From VRUE01 sp963762205 (GTDB lineage Bacteria; Actinomycetota; Thermoleophilia; Solirubrobacterales; 70-9): a DNA stretch of 64,000 nt. Under the pieces are notes generated by a model. It saw only the letters and a list, made by a program, of their open reading frames with translations, was not told the origin of the DNA and did not search any database. The stretch spans positions 340,898-404,897 of the forward strand of contig CAVXJZ010000006.1 in NCBI GenBank assembly GCA_963762205.1, given 5' to 3'. Position 1 is the first letter of the stretch. Each line of letters opens with the position of its first letter. This document shows, piece after piece, positions 33,704 to 42,507 of the stretch. A program made the translations under genes and the position numbers.

Positions 33704-35872
33704 TCAGGGACTGGGGAGCGCCTCCGGCTCCGCGGCCGGGGCCGCGACCGCATCGCCGTGCCCGAAGCGGACATCGGGCAGGATCCGGTCGAGCCAGGCG
33801 GGCAGGTACCAGGCGGCCGCACCGCTCAGGCGCAGGAACACGGGCAGGAGCAGGAGGCGGACCAGGAAGGCGTCGAGCAGGACGGCGATCCCGAGGATCG
33901 CGCCCATCTCCTTGGGCGGCAGCGGCCCCGAGAGGGCGAAGGTGAAGAACACGGCCACCATCACGGCGCCGGCGGCGAGGATCACGCGGCCCGAATGGGC
34001 CAGCCCACCGACCATCGCCTCGCGGGGGCTGCGCGACGCTTCCCAGTGCTCGCGGGCCGAGGAGAGCAGGAACACCGTGTAGTCCATCGCGATCGCGAAG
34101 ATCATCGCGAAGAAGAAGACCGGCCCCCAGGCGTCGAGGAAGCCCTGCGATTCGAAGCCGAGCAGGCCGCTCAGATGGCCGTCCTGGAAGATCAGCTTGG
34201 CCACCCCGAACGCCGCGCCGGTCGAGAGCAGGTTGGCGAGCACCCCTATGGCGGCGACCAGCGGCGCCTGGAAGGCGACCAGCAGAAGCAGGAACCCGAG
34301 CGCGAGGACGACGCCGATCACGAGCGGGGTCTTCGCCGCGAGCGCCGTTTCGAGGTCGTGGTTCTCGACCGCGGGGCCTCCCACCCGCGCCGAGGGCGGC
34401 AACTCGGCGCGGAGCCGGTCGACGGTGTCGCCAAGCGCCCTCGACGAGGGCCCGTCGGCCGGGACGGCTTCGATCAGGGCGGCGCCACCCGACCCGATTC
34501 GCGGCGGCGCCACCGCGACGATCGACGGGTCCGAGCGCAGCGCGCCGGTCGCCCTCCCCGCCTCGCCGCCGGCGGTCAGCACCTGCAGAGTGCCGGGAGC
34601 GCCGGGGCCGAAGGCGGCGCTCACCTGCCGGTAGCCAACCCGGGAGCCGTCGTCGCCAGGCACGACCTTGATCGAGGGCATGCCGGTGCGCAGGCCCAGC
34701 ACCGGCAGCGCCATCGCCAGCAGGGCGACCAGGGCGATGCCGCCGAACAGGAACGGCCGCCTCCAGAGCAGCTCGCCCCAGCGCGCGAAGCGGGGCGAGC
34801 GATGGTCTCCACCGTGCGCCCAGGGAAGCGCCAGCCTGTCGACGGCCGGCCCGAGCTTGGCCAGCACCGCGGGGAGCAGCGTCAGCGTCGCCGCGAGGAC
34901 GAAGAGGACCGAGATCATGATCCCCAGCGACATCGAGCGGAAGGCAGGGCTGGGGACGAGCATCACCGCGGAGAGCGAGATCAGCACCGTCAGCCCGGAG
35001 AACAGAACGGCCTTTCCCGCCGTGTCCATCGTCGTCCCGACTGCGTCGAGGGGGCGCTCGCCGGCGCCGAAGAGGTTGCTGCGAAAGCGCATCACGATGA
35101 AGAGGGCGTAGTCGATGCCGAGCGCCAGCGCGAACATCAGCGCGAAGTTCATCGCCCAGATCGAGATCGGCGAGATCAGGGTGCCCAGGTAGAGCACCCC
35201 CGCCGAGGCGACCAGGCCGACGATCGTCAGCATCAGCGGCAGCCCCGCGGCGACCAGCGAGCCAAAGGCGAGGACGAGGATCGCCAGGGTCACCGGCCAT
35301 GAGAAGAGCTCGGACCTCAGCATCGCGTCGCGGTTGGCTTCGTTGAAGTCCGACCACATCCCGGCGGCGCCGGTGAGGTTGGCCTGGACGCCGGGCGCCG
35401 CGGCGTCGGCGAGGGGGCCCTTGAGGTCGTCGGCCGCGGCGACCATCCCGTTCGGGCCCTCGGCCGCGGTGCCGACGACGATCGCGGTGTGCCCGTCGCG
35501 GGAGATCGAGGCGCCCGGCCGCGGCGGCACGACACGGCGCACCGCCGGATCCGCGGCGAGCAGCCGCTCGGCCCTGGCGATCGTGCGGCGAAAGGCCCGG
35601 TCGGAGGCCGACTGGGATGACGAGTGGACGGCGACCTGAAGCGAGTAGGCGCCGGCGCCGGCGAAGCTTCGATCGATTTCCTCCCTGACCTGGACCGACT
35701 GCGACCCGTTCGCCTGCCAGCCGGCGCCGGACAACGCGCTCTCGACCCGCGGCGCCAGGAATCCCAGCCCGACGGCGACGATCGCCCAGACGACGAAGAC
35801 GGAGCGCCGGTGGCCGGCCGAGAAGGCTCCGAGCCGGCCGATCGGGCCGAGGCCGGCGGTGGTTCCCGTCAT
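33704..35872 (-). CDS. MMPL-family RND exporter
   Basis: 722 aa with 12 predicted helices in two halves, each helix 1 followed by a large outer loop. The proton-relay Asp-Tyr pairs are conserved in helices 4 and 10 (ALGIDYALFI and FAIAMDYTVFLL). MMPL proteins export lipids, siderophores or drugs. ATG 35872 has a strong AGGAGGG site 8-9 nt upstream. The divergent ArsR gene begins 98 nt away and probably regulates it. Confidence 0.9.
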   Translation of the reverse strand: MTGTTAGLGPIGRLGAFSAGHRRSVFVVWAIVAVGLGFLAPRVESALSGAGWQANGSQSVQVREEIDRSFAGAGAYSLQVAVHSSSQSASDRAFRRTIARAERLLAADPAVRRVVPPRPGASISRDGHTAIVVGTAAEGPNGMVAAADDLKGPLADAAAPGVQANLTGAAGMWSDFNEANRDAMLRSELFSWPVTLAILVLAFGSLVAAGLPLMLTIVGLVASAGVLYLGTLISPISIWAMNFALMFALALGIDYALFIVMRFRSNLFGAGERPLDAVGTTMDTAGKAVLFSGLTVLISLSAVMLVPSPAFRSMSLGIMISVLFVLAATLTLLPAVLAKLGPAVDRLALPWAHGGDHRSPRFARWGELLWRRPFLFGGIALVALLAMALPVLGLRTGMPSIKVVPGDDGSRVGYRQVSAAFGPGAPGTLQVLTAGGEAGRATGALRSDPSIVAVAPPRIGSGGAALIEAVPADGPSSRALGDTVDRLRAELPPSARVGGPAVENHDLETALAAKTPLVIGVVLALGFLLLLVAFQAPLVAAIGVLANLLSTGAAFGVAKLIFQDGHLSGLLGFESQGFLDAWGPVFFFAMIFAIAMDYTVFLLSSAREHWEASRSPREAMVGGLAHSGRVILAAGAVMVAVFFTFALSGPLPPKEMGAILGIAVLLDAFLVRLLLLPVFLRLSGAAAWYLPAWLDRILPDVRFGHGDAVAAPAAEPEALPSP

Positions 35873-35927
35873 GGAATTCGCGCCCTCCTATCGAGCGAAC
35901 TGGCGAACGGACAAAGGACGACCAATA

Positions 35928-35963
35928 ACAATTGCACAAATTAACAGTTGTGAATGGTACACT
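35928..35963. promoter_or_regulatory. AT-rich dyad (likely ArsR operator) and leaderless -10 box
   Basis: ACAATTG (35928-35934) and CAGTTGT (35945-35951) form a dyad with one mismatch around a 10-nt AT-rich core. TACACT (35958-35963) lies 7 nt before GTG 35971. The AT-rich patch stands out in a 70% GC region and sits between the MMPL and ArsR genes. Confidence 0.55.
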
Positions 35964-35970
35964 ACCGCCC

Positions 35971-36300
35971 GTGAAGACCCCCCTCCTCCCCGCGGTGGCA
36001 GAGCTCATCGCCCGCCGCTTCCACGCCCTCTCCGACCCGACCCGCCTGCGCATCCTCGATCTCCTGCGCAATCGGGAGGAGGCCTCGGTGGGTGAGATCG
36101 CGAGCGCGCTCGACGCCTCGCAGCAGAACGTCTCCAAACACCTCTCCGCCCTGCTCGGCGAGGGCTTCGTCGTCCGCCGCAAGGAGGGCACGAGCTCGCT
36201 CTACCGAGTGGCCGACGAGAGCGTGCACGAGCTCTGCGAGAACGTCTGCGCGGGAATCGAAGCTCAGCTGGCGGAGCGAGGCGCCCTGCTCGGCTCCTGA
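35971..36300 (+). CDS. ArsR-family winged-helix repressor
   Basis: 109 aa. The winged HTH is clear: FHALSDPTRLRILDLLRN, then VGEIASALDASQQNVSKHLSALL as the recognition helix region, and VVRRKEGTSSLYRVAD as the wing. Cys residues in ELCENVCAG near the end could bind metal or respond to oxidation, but this is not a known site. GTG 35971 is preferred over the upstream TTG because TACACT lies 7 nt before it. Likely represses itself and the divergent MMPL exporter. Its 3' end overlaps the TetR gene on the other strand by 37 nt. Confidence 0.88.
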   Translation: MKTPLLPAVAELIARRFHALSDPTRLRILDLLRNREEASVGEIASALDASQQNVSKHLSALLGEGFVVRRKEGTSSLYRVADESVHELCENVCAGIEAQLAERGALLGS

Positions 36301-36908
36301 GCACGGCCGGCGACCAGGCCGGCCATCAGGTCGACGGCGTCCCCCTTCGACAGCCCCTGGCCGCGGACCAGCGACCGCCACGTCTCGAAGGCGAGGGCGT
36401 GACCGATCGCCCCCTTGGCCAGGCGGCGGCGGCGGCCGCGCTCGGGCCGGCCGCGGACCAGCACCTCCGTGGCGGCGCCGAACCACTGTCCGAACAGCTC
36501 CATCGAGGGCCGCAGGGCGGGAACCGTCGCGACGTCACGGGTCGTCTTCTCGAGCATGTACTCGCCCCGCTCGTACCAGGCGTAGAGATCGCCCAGCGCC
36601 ACGCGCAGGCGCTCCTCGGGGCCGTCTATCCGCGTCCAGACATCGAGGTCGGGGAGCGGGTGCCCGGCCATCCAGTGGGAGGAGCAGGCGTCGAACAGGG
36701 TCCGCTCGTCGGGGAAATGGCGGTAGACCGTGGCCCGCTGGACACCGGCGCGCTCGGCGATCGCGCTCACCGTCGTGCGCGCTGGGCCGACCGAGCCGTG
36801 CAGCGCGACGGTGGCCTCGGTGATGCGCCGTCGGGTCTCGTCCTCCTGCGCGGCGCGGCGGCGCTTCCGATAGGGGCGCTTCGGTGGGTCTCCAACTTTT
36901 GCGGACAT
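36264..36908 (-). CDS. TetR-family transcriptional regulator
   Basis: 214 aa. The HTH (about residues 25-70) reads TRRRITEATVALHG, then VSAIAERAGVQRATVYRHFPDERTLF, the classic TetR motif. The C-terminal domain is helical and ends with a basic stretch. It is divergent from the cupin gene, with repeat elements around the cupin promoter that may be its sites. Convergent overlap with the ArsR gene at its end. Confidence 0.9.
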   Translation of the reverse strand: MSAKVGDPPKRPYRKRRRAAQEDETRRRITEATVALHGSVGPARTTVSAIAERAGVQRATVYRHFPDERTLFDACSSHWMAGHPLPDLDVWTRIDGPEERLRVALGDLYAWYERGEYMLEKTTRDVATVPALRPSMELFGQWFGAATEVLVRGRPERGRRRRLAKGAIGHALAFETWRSLVRGQGLSKGDAVDLMAGLVAGRAQEPSRAPRSAS

Positions 36909-36912
36909 CTCT

Positions 36913-36984
36913 GTTCGATGAAGTTTGACACATGCTCCGGAGGTGTGCTACAAGTCCATTGCACAGCATCGTTCAATGAAATTG
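36913..36984 (+). promoter_or_regulatory. Consensus promoter of the cupin gene flanked by direct repeats
   Basis: TTGACA (36925-36930) and TACAAG (36949-36954) are 18 nt apart, the best -35 in the window. GTTCGATGAAGTTT (36913-36926) overlaps the -35 and GTTCAATGAAATTG (36971-36984) lies just past the expected start; 11 of 14 bases agree. Candidate sites for the divergent TetR protein. Confidence 0.6.
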
Positions 36985-36999
36985 AGACCGGAGGAAAAG

Positions 37000-37542
37000 A
37001 TGTCGACACAGATCACCGACGCGCTGAGGCGCTTCGACGCATCCCAGGGCCCGCGGAAGCTCGGCCCCACCGACGGCCCGCTCGCCGAGCTCGGCGGATG
37101 CCAGGCCCGATTCCTCGTCTGGGGCGAGGAGTCCGGCGGCGGCTTCTCGATGGTCGAACACCCGATTCCCCCACACTCGCTCTGCGCGCCGCTACACCGC
37201 CATACGGGCGTCGACGAGTACAGCTTCGTCCTGGAGGGGCGGATGGGCGCGCTGCTCGGCGACGACGTCGTCCACGCCGAGGCCGGGGAGCTCGCCTTCA
37301 AGCCCCGTGATCAGTGGCACACCTTCTGGAACGCGGGCGACGAGCCCTGTCGGATCCTCGAGGTGATCTCACCGGGAGGGTTCGAGCACTTCTTCCGTGA
37401 GTTCGACGAGACGACCCGGGACGGAACCTTCGACCCCGAGGCGCTCGGCGAGCGGTACGGGATCGAGTTCGACATGGAGAGCGTGCCGCGGATCTGCGCG
37501 GAGCACGGCCTCGTCCACCCCCTGCTCGAGCAGGCCGCCTAG
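37000..37542 (+). CDS. Cupin-domain protein
   Basis: 180 aa. One conserved beta-barrel with motif 1 in PLHRHTGVDEYSFVLEG and motif 2 in RDQWHTFWNAG. Metal ligands His, His, Glu and His are all in place. Cupins of this size act as dioxygenases, isomerases or small-molecule binders; the substrate is unknown. ATG 37000 is chosen for its GGAGGAAAAG site; the upstream in-frame starts lie before the promoter-proximal repeat. The last base of its stop is shared in CTAG (37539-37542) with the stop of the converging MFS gene. Confidence 0.83.
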   Translation: MSTQITDALRRFDASQGPRKLGPTDGPLAELGGCQARFLVWGEESGGGFSMVEHPIPPHSLCAPLHRHTGVDEYSFVLEGRMGALLGDDVVHAEAGELAFKPRDQWHTFWNAGDEPCRILEVISPGGFEHFFREFDETTRDGTFDPEALGERYGIEFDMESVPRICAEHGLVHPLLEQAA

Positions 37543-39209
37543 CCGGCGGCGGCGTCCGGCGCGCCCCAGCGCGAGTCGACCACCGTTCGCGCCAGCTGAT
37601 GGCTGCGGCGGTGCCCGGTGACGCCGAAGAGGAACTGCTCGCGCTCGAGGGCGAGCAGCCTGGTCGGCACGGTCGTCCGCACGGTGGCGGTGCGGGCGAC
37701 GTCGTGGAGCAGAGCGATCTCGCCGAACGACTCGCCGGCGCCCTCGGTGCGTCGGAAGGCGCCGTCTTCGAACACCTCCACCTCGCCCTCGTCGATGATG
37801 AAGAAGCGATCCCCGTCTTCTCCCTGGACGATCACGTCGCGGCCCGCGGGCAGCTCGATCGGGACCAGGTCGTGGCTGAGGCGCTCCAGGGTCGCGACCG
37901 GCAGGGGGGCGAAGATCGGGTCCTGCCGCAGCCGTCGGAAGGGGCCCTCCGCCACGGGGGCCCCGACCTCGTAGGCGCGCAGCCTCGCCCAGCCGAGAAG
38001 GACGAAGAGCGGCATCAGCGCCCCGAGGGCGAGGAGGGCGCCGCGCACGTCCAGGATTTCGACCAGGGCCACGGCGCCGACCGAGCCGAGGGCCATCGCC
38101 GCCAGCCGCCCCGCCTCGAGCGTGCCGATCACCCGGCCGAGCGTCTCATCCGACCCCAGGCGCTGCATCAGCGTCTTGGCGGCGACCTCGACGAAGACGA
38201 AGCCGATGCCGACGTAGAACCATCCAAAATAGGCGGGCGCACGCTGCGGGGCGATCGCCGGGAGGACCGTCGCCGCGGCGAGCAGCAGGCTGCCGCAGGC
38301 GATCGCGATAACCAGCCGGCCCCGGTCGAGGAGCATCGCGAGCGCCATCGCCCCGACCAGAGCCCCGATGCCGGCGGTCGCGTTGAGAAAACCGACGCTC
38401 CCCTGGCCGAGGCCGAGCAGCTCGAGCGCCATGACGACGACCAGCACGTCGGCGAACCCCCTGAACAGGAAGAGGGCGATCAGGGTCGCGGTGGCGAGGC
38501 GCAGAGCCGGGTGATCGACGAGCGTCCGCAGGCCGACCGTGACCTCCCGCAGCGCACCGGACAGCTCGTCGGCGTCTTCGCCGTATGCGGGCCGGCGATC
38601 CCTCCGCACCTGGGTGACGAACACGAAGACCAGGGCCGCGGAGACGGTGGCGACCCCGAAGACGAAGCCCGGGGAGGTCAGGCCGAGGAGGACGCCGGTG
38701 CCGAGCGCGGCCATAACGAACCCGGCGTTTTCCATCGCGCTGTGGGAGACGTTGCTCGCCGAGAGCTGCTGTGGCGTGTGCGCCAGCACCGGCGTCAGCG
38801 CCGAATGCGCGGGCCCGTAGCCGCAGGAGGCGATCGCGAAGAGCGCCGGAAAGCAGAACACCACTGCGGTCGGCGCGTCGAGCGCGGCGGCGACCGACGC
38901 GCCGGCGAGCACGCCCGCGCAGGCGAGGCTGCTGGCGAGCATCACCGCACGGCGCGGGTGGCGGTCGATCAGCAGCCCGGCGAGCGGCGAGGCGAGCGCG
39001 CCGGGCAGGAAGCGCACAAGGGCGACGAGGCCGACGCCGACCGCGCCGTGCGCTTCGAAGCCGTAGACGCCGAGGGCGATCGTGAAGCACCATGTCGCGA
39101 AGGCCATCAGGACCGTCGCGATGCCCAGGATGCCGAGGTCGCGGTTGGTGAAGTCGATCGCCAGGGCGCCGACGCTGGTCCTCAGGCTGCTCCGGGCGAG
39201 CTCGATCAC
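37539..39209 (-). CDS. MFS transporter fused to cyclic nucleotide-binding domain (paralogue)
   Basis: 556 aa, nearly the length of the paralogue at 21541-23214 and alike throughout: VGALAIDFTNRDLGILGI, SNVSHSAMENAGFVMAALGTG, KTLMQRLGSDETLGRVIG. The cNMP domain (about 430-550) has GDRFFIIDEGEVEVFEDG and FGEIALLHDVARTATV, so the Glu and Arg of the cyclic-nucleotide pocket are kept. Here no cyclase is adjacent. GTG 39209 (VIELARSS) is preferred to longer versions because TATCTT (39217-39222, complement) lies 7 nt before it and the length then equals the paralogue. Confidence 0.88.
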   Translation of the reverse strand: MIELARSSLRTSVGALAIDFTNRDLGILGIATVLMAFATWCFTIALGVYGFEAHGAVGVGLVALVRFLPGALASPLAGLLIDRHPRRAVMLASSLACAGVLAGASVAAALDAPTAVVFCFPALFAIASCGYGPAHSALTPVLAHTPQQLSASNVSHSAMENAGFVMAALGTGVLLGLTSPGFVFGVATVSAALVFVFVTQVRRDRRPAYGEDADELSGALREVTVGLRTLVDHPALRLATATLIALFLFRGFADVLVVVMALELLGLGQGSVGFLNATAGIGALVGAMALAMLLDRGRLVIAIACGSLLLAAATVLPAIAPQRAPAYFGWFYVGIGFVFVEVAAKTLMQRLGSDETLGRVIGTLEAGRLAAMALGSVGAVALVEILDVRGALLALGALMPLFVLLGWARLRAYEVGAPVAEGPFRRLRQDPIFAPLPVATLERLSHDLVPIELPAGRDVIVQGEDGDRFFIIDEGEVEVFEDGAFRRTEGAGESFGEIALLHDVARTATVRTTVPTRLLALEREQFLFGVTGHRRSHQLARTVVDSRWGAPDAAAG

Positions 39210-39253
39210 CGAGGCCAAGATACCGCCGCAAACCAGGGCCCCTGCTACGGTGA

Positions 39254-40546
39254 TTGGGTCGAGTCGGCGGTTCCCGCCGCTCGAGAGGTTCCGTTTCCTC
39301 GTCGTGCCGCTTCTGGCGCTGGGGTCGCAGGATCTCCCCCAGACGCTCAAAAAGGAGCAACCCGATCAACTCATTTGCCGATCTCGGCATATCCAAGCCT
39401 GTGGTGCGCGCGCTCGCGCGCCGCGACATCACCCAGCCCTTCCCGATCCAGGAGCTCGTCATGCGCGATGCGCTCGCCGGACACGACCTGCTCGTCCAGT
39501 CACCGACCGGCTCCGGCAAGACGCTCGCCTTCGGCATCCCGATGGTCGAGCGCCTCGAGCCGGATGCCCGCAGGGGCCTGGGCCTGGTCCTCGCCCCGAC
39601 CCGCGAGCTTGCGGGCCAGATAGTCGACGAGCTGGCCTCGGTGTGCGAGGCGCGCCGCCTGCGCGTCGCCGCCGTGTACGGAGGCGTCGGGTTCGGGCCG
39701 CAGAGCAAGGCCGCCCGGCGCGCCGACATCCTCGTCGCCACGCCCGGCCGCCTCGAGGACCTGATCTCGCGCGGCGTCGTCTCCCTCGATGACGTCCGCC
39801 TCCTCGTCCTCGACGAGGCCGACAGGATGCTCGACATGGGCTTCAAGCCGGCGGTCGACCGCATCGTCTCCCGCACTCCCTCCGACCGCCAGACGCTCTT
39901 CTTCTCGGCGACCCTGAAAGGGGCGACGGGGAAGGTCGCCGCCGCCTTCACGCACGACCCGCGCCGCCACACCCACGAGCCGAGTGGGCGACGGTCCGAC
40001 ATCGAGCATCGCTTCCTCCACGTCGACACCCAGGCCGAGAAGCTGGACCACCTCGTCGATCAGCTCCGCGGCGCCAAGGGCGCGACGCTCGTCTTCGTCC
40101 GCACCAAGCGCGGCGCCGACCGGCTCGCGAAGCGACTGCGCGCCCGCGGCGTCGAGGCCGCCGCCATGCACGGCGACAAGAGCCAGAGCCAGCGCGAGCG
40201 AGCGCTTGCCCGCTTCGAGCACGGCGAGGTCGACGCCCTGATCGCGACCGACGTCGCGGCGAGGGGCATCGACGTCGAGGGAATCGCCCGGGTGATCAAC
40301 TTCGACGCCCCGGGAGACCGGGACGCCTACGTGCACCGGATCGGCCGCACCGGCCGGGCCGGGCGGACCGGCACCGGGATCAGCTTCGTGCTCGCCAGCC
40401 AGGCCGACGAGGTACGGCGGATGGCCGGCGACCTGGGCCTCAGCCGCCAGTTCGAGCAGGGCCGGCGGGGCGCCGAGCGCTCCGAGGGGTCAGGCCGGCC
40501 GCCGGCGCGGCAGCGGCCCCGCCGCCGCAGGAGGGCGGCCAAATGA
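39254..40546 (+). CDS. DEAD-box ATP-dependent RNA helicase, start uncertain
   Basis: 430 aa from TTG 39254. All helicase motifs are present: Q motif PFPIQ, motif I SPTGSGKT, Ia APTRELA, II DEAD in VLDEADRML, III SAT, and VI HRIGRTGR. It has a basic C-terminal tail. It unwinds RNA in ribosome assembly or mRNA decay. The first 37 codons from TTG are low-complexity and basic with no homology; the domain begins at NSFADLGISKP. A perfect AAGGAG (39352-39357) stands 7 nt before ATC 39365, in frame, with no ATG/GTG/TTG nearby, so a non-standard AUC start is possible. Coupled to the next gene by ATGA. Confidence 0.9.
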   Translation: MGRVGGSRRSRGSVSSSCRFWRWGRRISPRRSKRSNPINSFADLGISKPVVRALARRDITQPFPIQELVMRDALAGHDLLVQSPTGSGKTLAFGIPMVERLEPDARRGLGLVLAPTRELAGQIVDELASVCEARRLRVAAVYGGVGFGPQSKAARRADILVATPGRLEDLISRGVVSLDDVRLLVLDEADRMLDMGFKPAVDRIVSRTPSDRQTLFFSATLKGATGKVAAAFTHDPRRHTHEPSGRRSDIEHRFLHVDTQAEKLDHLVDQLRGAKGATLVFVRTKRGADRLAKRLRARGVEAAAMHGDKSQSQRERALARFEHGEVDALIATDVAARGIDVEGIARVINFDAPGDRDAYVHRIGRTGRAGRTGTGISFVLASQADEVRRMAGDLGLSRQFEQGRRGAERSEGSGRPPARQRPRRRRRAAK

Positions 40547-40899
40547 CCGTGACCGCGCCGACCGCCAGCCGCTGGACCTGCGACGGATGCGGGGTCTCGG
40601 TGAGCTGGATCGGAGGGCGGCAGGAGCCCCTTCCGGAAAGCTGGGTCCGCTCCGGCGAGGGCCAGTTCTGCCTGAAATGCAGGAGGGAGCGAGCCGCCGA
40701 AGCCGCGGTCGACGCCGCCCCCGAGACGAACACCAGGGACGGCCGCGCGAAGCTGCGCCGCGCCTCCCTGATCGAGTTCGAGGTGCGTAGGACGCCCGAG
40801 CTGCCCGATAACACGATCGCCAGGGCGTGCCACTCCTCGCCGACCGCCGTGAAGGCCGCGCGGCAGCGCCTCGACGCCGAGTCCACGAGCGCGGCCTAG
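40543..40899 (+). CDS. Small zinc-ribbon protein of unknown function
   Basis: 118 aa. Two CxxC pairs (CDGCGV and CLKCRRE, about 30 residues apart) can hold a zinc ion. The C-terminal half is helical with a possible HTH (DNTIARACHSSPTAVKAARQRL), a DNA- or RNA-binding layout. I do not recognise a named family. It is coupled (ATGA) to the DEAD-box helicase, so a role with RNA is a guess from context. Confidence 0.75.
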   Translation: MTVTAPTASRWTCDGCGVSVSWIGGRQEPLPESWVRSGEGQFCLKCRRERAAEAAVDAAPETNTRDGRAKLRRASLIEFEVRRTPELPDNTIARACHSSPTAVKAARQRLDAESTSAA

Positions 40900-40952
40900 G
40901 CACGTCACCCGCAGTGCTCGGGGTTCCTTTTCCCATCGGCTAGGCTGCGCCG

Positions 40953-42476
40953 GTGCGCCAGACCCCCTCAGGCGGCCATCGACCCGGACGACGGGCCCGT
41001 TCGGCCCGCGAGCGTCGCCGGCGCCTCGGGCCGGGAGCGACGGCCTCGATCCTCGCCGCGGCGCTGTTCCTGCTCGTCGTCGCCCCGGCCATGGCTCTGT
41101 TCCTCGGGGAATGGGGCGGCGCCGGCTCCGCGGACGGCCAGTTCAACGGCCCGACCGCGGTGGCGACGAACAGCGCCAGCCAGGTCTACGTGGTCGACTC
41201 CGGCAACAACCGCGTGCAGGTCTTCGGCGAAGGGGGCGAATTCCTCGCCAAATGGGGAAGCCTCGGCGCCGGCCCGGGCCAGTTCTCGGCGCCGATCGGG
41301 ATCGCCATCGACAGCGACGGCTTCGTCTACGTCGCCGACCGCGACAACGGCCGGGTGCAGAAATTCAACGGCAGCGGCGAATTCGTCGGCCAGTGGCGCG
41401 GGGCTCCCGGCAGCGAGCTCGGGGCGCCGACCGGGATCGCCGTCGACCTGAGCGGCAACGTCTTCGTCTCCGACCCGGCCCGCAACCGGATCGTCAAGTT
41501 CGACCCGGCGGGCGAACCGCTGACCGAATGGGGCGCGGGCGGCGCCGGCCCCGGACAGTTCAACTCGCCCGGGGGAATCGCCACCGACGAAGCCGGTGAG
41601 CTCTACGTCGCCGACAGCGGCAACTACCGAGTCCAGAAGTTCAACGGCAGCGGCGAATTCATCACCGCCTGGGGCTCGCCCGGGAACGGGCCAGGGCTGT
41701 TCGGGCTCCCGGTGGCGGTGAGCACGGACCCGGTCGGCAAGGTCTACGTCGTCGACTCCGTCAACGACCAGGTGCAGAAATTCAGCCCGACAGGGGAATT
41801 CCTCAGCGTCTGGGGCGAGCCGGGCAACAAACCCAACCACTTCGAAGCCCCCGCCGACGTCGCGATCAGCTTCTCCGCGAAGACCTACGTCGTCGATGCC
41901 GGCAACAACCGCATCGAGGTCTACGGGAAGATCCCCGACCCGCTCTTCGCCAAGACCGTGAACATCATCCCGTCCGGTGGCAGGGTCAGGTTCAAACCGC
42001 CGCATGGCCAGACCTTCCGCCCGATCTACTCGGCGACCCAGATCAAGGTCGGCTCCACCGTCGACACCCGCAGGGGGCGTGTCCAGCTCACCTCGGCGAA
42101 GAACCGCGTCGGCCTCACGCAGAACGCCGAGTTCAAGTCCGGCCTCTTCAAGGTGCTTCAGCCGCGCAGGGGCCGGGCGATAACCATCCTCAAGCTGACC
42201 GGCGCCCTCGGCTGCGGCAAGGCGACGAAGAAGCGGGGGGCGACCGCGTCCCGCCGCCGGCGGTCCCGTCGTCTCTGGGGCTCGGGCAAGGGCAACTACA
42301 GCTCGCGGGGATCGCATGGGTCCGCCACCGTGCGGGGAACGGTCTGGCTGACCCAGGACACCTGCGCCGGCACCCTGTTCCGGGTGAAGCGCGGCGTGAT
42401 CAAGGTCAGGGACTTCACCCGCCACCGCACCGTCAAGGTCGGCGCCGGGCGCAGCTACTTCGCCCCGGCACCCTAG
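40953..42476 (+). CDS. NHL-repeat beta-propeller protein, membrane-anchored or secreted
   Basis: 507 aa. A basic N-terminus and one hydrophobic segment (ILAAALFLLVVAPAMA, signal or anchor) are followed by six NHL repeats of about 47 residues (for example VYVADRDNGRVQKFNGSGEF, repeated with small changes, about 50-335) and a basic C-terminal beta domain (about 340-507) of unknown type. Such propellers are abundant in Solirubrobacterales and are usually extracellular binding proteins. GTG 40953 follows TAGGCT (40941-40946) by 6 nt. Confidence 0.87.
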   Translation: MRQTPSGGHRPGRRARSARERRRRLGPGATASILAAALFLLVVAPAMALFLGEWGGAGSADGQFNGPTAVATNSASQVYVVDSGNNRVQVFGEGGEFLAKWGSLGAGPGQFSAPIGIAIDSDGFVYVADRDNGRVQKFNGSGEFVGQWRGAPGSELGAPTGIAVDLSGNVFVSDPARNRIVKFDPAGEPLTEWGAGGAGPGQFNSPGGIATDEAGELYVADSGNYRVQKFNGSGEFITAWGSPGNGPGLFGLPVAVSTDPVGKVYVVDSVNDQVQKFSPTGEFLSVWGEPGNKPNHFEAPADVAISFSAKTYVVDAGNNRIEVYGKIPDPLFAKTVNIIPSGGRVRFKPPHGQTFRPIYSATQIKVGSTVDTRRGRVQLTSAKNRVGLTQNAEFKSGLFKVLQPRRGRAITILKLTGALGCGKATKKRGATASRRRRSRRLWGSGKGNYSSRGSHGSATVRGTVWLTQDTCAGTLFRVKRGVIKVRDFTRHRTVKVGAGRSYFAPAP

Positions 42477-42507
42477 AAGAGAGCCCCGGCCCCCAACTGC
42501 ACCGCGC

